A DNA stretch of 6,400 nt from Mayfieldus sp038040285. GTDB taxonomy: Bacteria > Actinomycetota > Thermoleophilia > Solirubrobacterales > 70-9. Below, piece by piece: positions 5,349 to 6,400 of this stretch. Position numbers and translations under genes: made by a program. The stretch spans positions 1 to 6,400 of the forward strand of contig JBBPIN010000071.1 in the NCBI GenBank assembly GCA_038040285.1, read 5' to 3'. The notes under the pieces were generated by a model. The model was not told the origin of the DNA, searched no databases, and saw nothing but the letters and a program-made list of their open reading frames with translations. The first letter of the stretch is position 1. Each line of letters begins with the position of its first letter.

Positions 5349-6009
5349 GCTCATGACCCTGATCCCGACGGCGATCCTTGCCGGTTGCGGTAGCGGCAGC
5401 GATTCCGCCCAAACGCAGATCACCACTCCGACCGTGAAGACGCCGACCTCGATCAGCAAGGCCGAGCTCATCAAGGAAGGCGACGGGATCTGCGCCGAAG
5501 TGAACGCGGCGCTCGGGAGCCTTTCCAACAGCAGTACCAGTTCCGCCAACGTCGCTGGGCAGCGCGCCGCGCTGTACCAGGGGATGATCGAGCGCCTGCG
5601 CGGCCTCGGCACGCCGGACGACCAGACCGGCCTCGACCAGGTGCTCAGCGCCGGCGACGACATCGTCACCGCCGAGCAGAAGGCCGAGCAGGCGACCACG
5701 GGCAACGACAGCGCCACCCTGGCGAGCGCCGAGAGTGAGGCCGCCTCGGCTGAGTCGTCGTTCTCCAGCGCCGCCAGCTCCTACGGCTTCAAGGACTGTG
5801 GCGGGGGCCCGACCACGCCCTCCAGCACGGCTACCGCACCCTCAACCGCGGCCCCGGTCACCCCCGCGACGCCAACGACCGCCACGCCCGCTCCGGTAAC
5901 CCCGCCGAGCGGCGGCACCGGAGGCGCGACCGGAACCGGACCCGGCGGCGGCACCGGCGGCGCGACCGGCGGCGCCTCGGGCGGCTCGGGCGGGGTCGGA
6001 CCCGGCTAG
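5332..6009 (+). CDS. Secreted lipoprotein with Cys pair and Pro/Thr-Gly-rich tail, copy 1
   Basis: From ATG 5332 the product has 225 residues. A TTG at 5320 would add four residues but lies inside the putative -10 box. The N-terminus is a lipoprotein signal: MKR, a hydrophobic stretch and lipobox LAGC with the acylated cysteine at position 19. A Ser/Thr/Pro linker (20-40) is followed by a helical domain of about residues 41-156 that contains DGICAEVNAAL (C54), LRGLGTPDDQTGLD (89-102) and a closing YGFKDCG (C156). C54 and C156 probably form a disulphide outside the cell. The C-terminal third is low complexity: Thr/Pro/Ala-rich (159-192), then Gly-rich (194-225), perhaps a wall-spanning or flexible tail. 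I recall similar Cys-pair proteins in Thermoleophilia but know no function. A paralogue follows 34 bases downstream. Confidence 0.85.
   Translation: MKRAIWLMTLIPTAILAGCGSGSDSAQTQITTPTVKTPTSISKAELIKEGDGICAEVNAALGSLSNSSTSSANVAGQRAALYQGMIERLRGLGTPDDQTGLDQVLSAGDDIVTAEQKAEQATTGNDSATLASAESEAASAESSFSSAASSYGFKDCGGGPTTPSSTATAPSTAAPVTPATPTTATPAPVTPPSGGTGGATGTGPGGGTGGATGGASGGSGGVGPG
5911..5969 (+). repeat. Internal repeat in the Gly-rich tail of lipoprotein 1
   Basis: A 23-base unit at 5911-5933 recurs at 5947-5969 with one change (A to C at the twelfth base, a synonymous Gly codon). Both encode GGTGGATG. The surrounding 5905-6006 is almost wholly GGC/GGG-type Gly codons with Thr, Ala, Ser and Pro, so slippage may change the tail length between strains. 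Confidence 0.7.
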
Positions 6010-6014
6010 AGCTG

Positions 6015-6043
6015 GCCCCCTCCTTTGCTACCTTGCCGCGCTC
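6015..6043 (+). promoter_or_regulatory. Promoter of lipoprotein gene 2, second copy of the extended -10 block
   Basis: TGCTACCTT (6026-6034) again supplies TG plus TAnnnT (6029-6034), nine bases before the ATG at 6044, one base closer than in copy 1. In both copies the -10 box begins exactly 20 bases after the last base of the preceding TAG stop. There is no Shine-Dalgarno. The 34-base spacing from copy 1 together with its own promoter implies that each copy can be transcribed separately. Confidence 0.5.
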
Positions 6044-6060
6044 ATGAAACGTGCCATTTG
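6015..6060 (+). repeat. Duplicated promoter-plus-start block, copy 2
   Basis: This is the partner of the block at 5302-5348, with 25 and 17 identical bases separated by a short spacer that is one base shorter here. Confidence 0.85.
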
Positions 6061-6400
6061 CCTCATGATGGTTCTCGGCGCCGCCCTCCTTGCCGGCTGC
6101 GGAGGGGGCGGTGACTCGACCCCCGAGACGCCGACCACGCCGACCGTGCAGACGCCCGCGAAGCTGAGCAAAGCAGACTTCATCAAACAGGCCGACGGCT
6201 ACTGCGCCGCGCTCAACGCGGCGTTGGGCACGCTCTCCAATGGCACGCCGGCGAGCAGCTCAGCGAGCGTAGCCCGCGATATTGCTTACGCCTACGAGGG
6301 GCTGCTCCTGCACCTGCGCGGGCTCGGCACCCCTGACGACCAGACAGGCTTGGACGAGGTCTTAAGCGCCGGTGATGACATCGTCTCGGCAGAGGAGAGC
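6044..6400 (+). CDS. Secreted lipoprotein, tandem paralogue copy 2 (3' end outside window)
   Basis: The frame is open for 119 codons to the window edge, so the stop is not visible. It starts MKRAICLMM and has lipobox LAGC with cysteine 19, exactly as in copy 1. A Thr/Pro linker (24-38) precedes the same domain: DGYCAALNAALGTLSN (C54 conserved), and LRGLGTPDDQTGLDEVLSAG (91-110) continuing into DDIVSAE. The block at 91-117 matches 25 of 27 residues of copy 1. A two-residue insertion lies in the variable Ser/Ala stretch near 67-76. The second domain cysteine and any tail would lie beyond the window. Codon choice is looser than in copy 1, including a TTA at 6362-6364 and ATT and GCT codons. The function is unknown; it is presumably an outer-face membrane lipoprotein. 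Confidence 0.85.
   Translation, partial: MKRAICLMMVLGAALLAGCGGGGDSTPETPTTPTVQTPAKLSKADFIKQADGYCAALNAALGTLSNGTPASSSASVARDIAYAYEGLLLHLRGLGTPDDQTGLDEVLSAGDDIVSAEES

Noticed and set aside
5820..6006. Repetitive stretch as a CRISPR-like or non-coding repeat array
   Set aside because: The repeats stay in frame and encode a Pro/Thr then Gly-rich lipoprotein tail. There are no regular spacers.
1712..6364. TTA leucine codons (1712-1714 and 6362-6364) as a developmental bldA-type control
   Set aside because: Only two cases, and nothing shows the organism is Streptomyces-like. Noted as codon use only.

Overview
The window reads as chromosomal DNA from a high-GC actinobacterium. The evidence is dense, mostly co-directional genes with strong G/C preference at third codon positions, several starts without a Shine-Dalgarno but with a TAnnnT box just upstream (leaderless style), and a tRNA without an encoded CCA. 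The secreted Cys-pair lipoproteins near the right edge remind me of Thermoleophilia/Solirubrobacterales, but that placement is an impression, not a result. Everything supported lies on the + strand.

Left part (1-3652): the tail of a gene ending in a universal-stress-protein (USP)-like domain is followed by a probable leaderless promoter, a 64-residue two-helix membrane protein, a 12-helix APC-family permease with its own C-terminal USP-like domain, and two TrkA-type nucleotide-binding proteins. The first TrkA protein has only the Rossmann (TrkA_N/RCK_N) domain. The second has TrkA_N plus TrkA_C. No TrkH/KtrB pore gene is present, so the cluster may be an ion (K+) or amino-acid uptake module in which the APC permease is the transporter and the TrkA pair is the nucleotide-sensing gate. 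That is inference from gene order.

Middle (3645-5296): an FAD/NAD(P)H reductase of the ferredoxin-reductase/AIF type overlaps the second trkA by 8 bases. It is followed at once by a tRNA-Gln(CUG) and a small DUF167 (YggU-type) gene whose start is uncertain, because the only upstream ATG lies inside the tRNA.

Right part (5297-6400): two tandem paralogous lipoprotein genes, the second cut by the window edge. Each is preceded by the same 25-base block carrying an extended -10 box and starts with the same 17 bases, although the two genes differ at many synonymous positions further in. This duplicated promoter-plus-start block and the APC/TrkA module are the two places most worth a second look. 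I see no CRISPR array, phage, insertion sequence or toxin-antitoxin pair.
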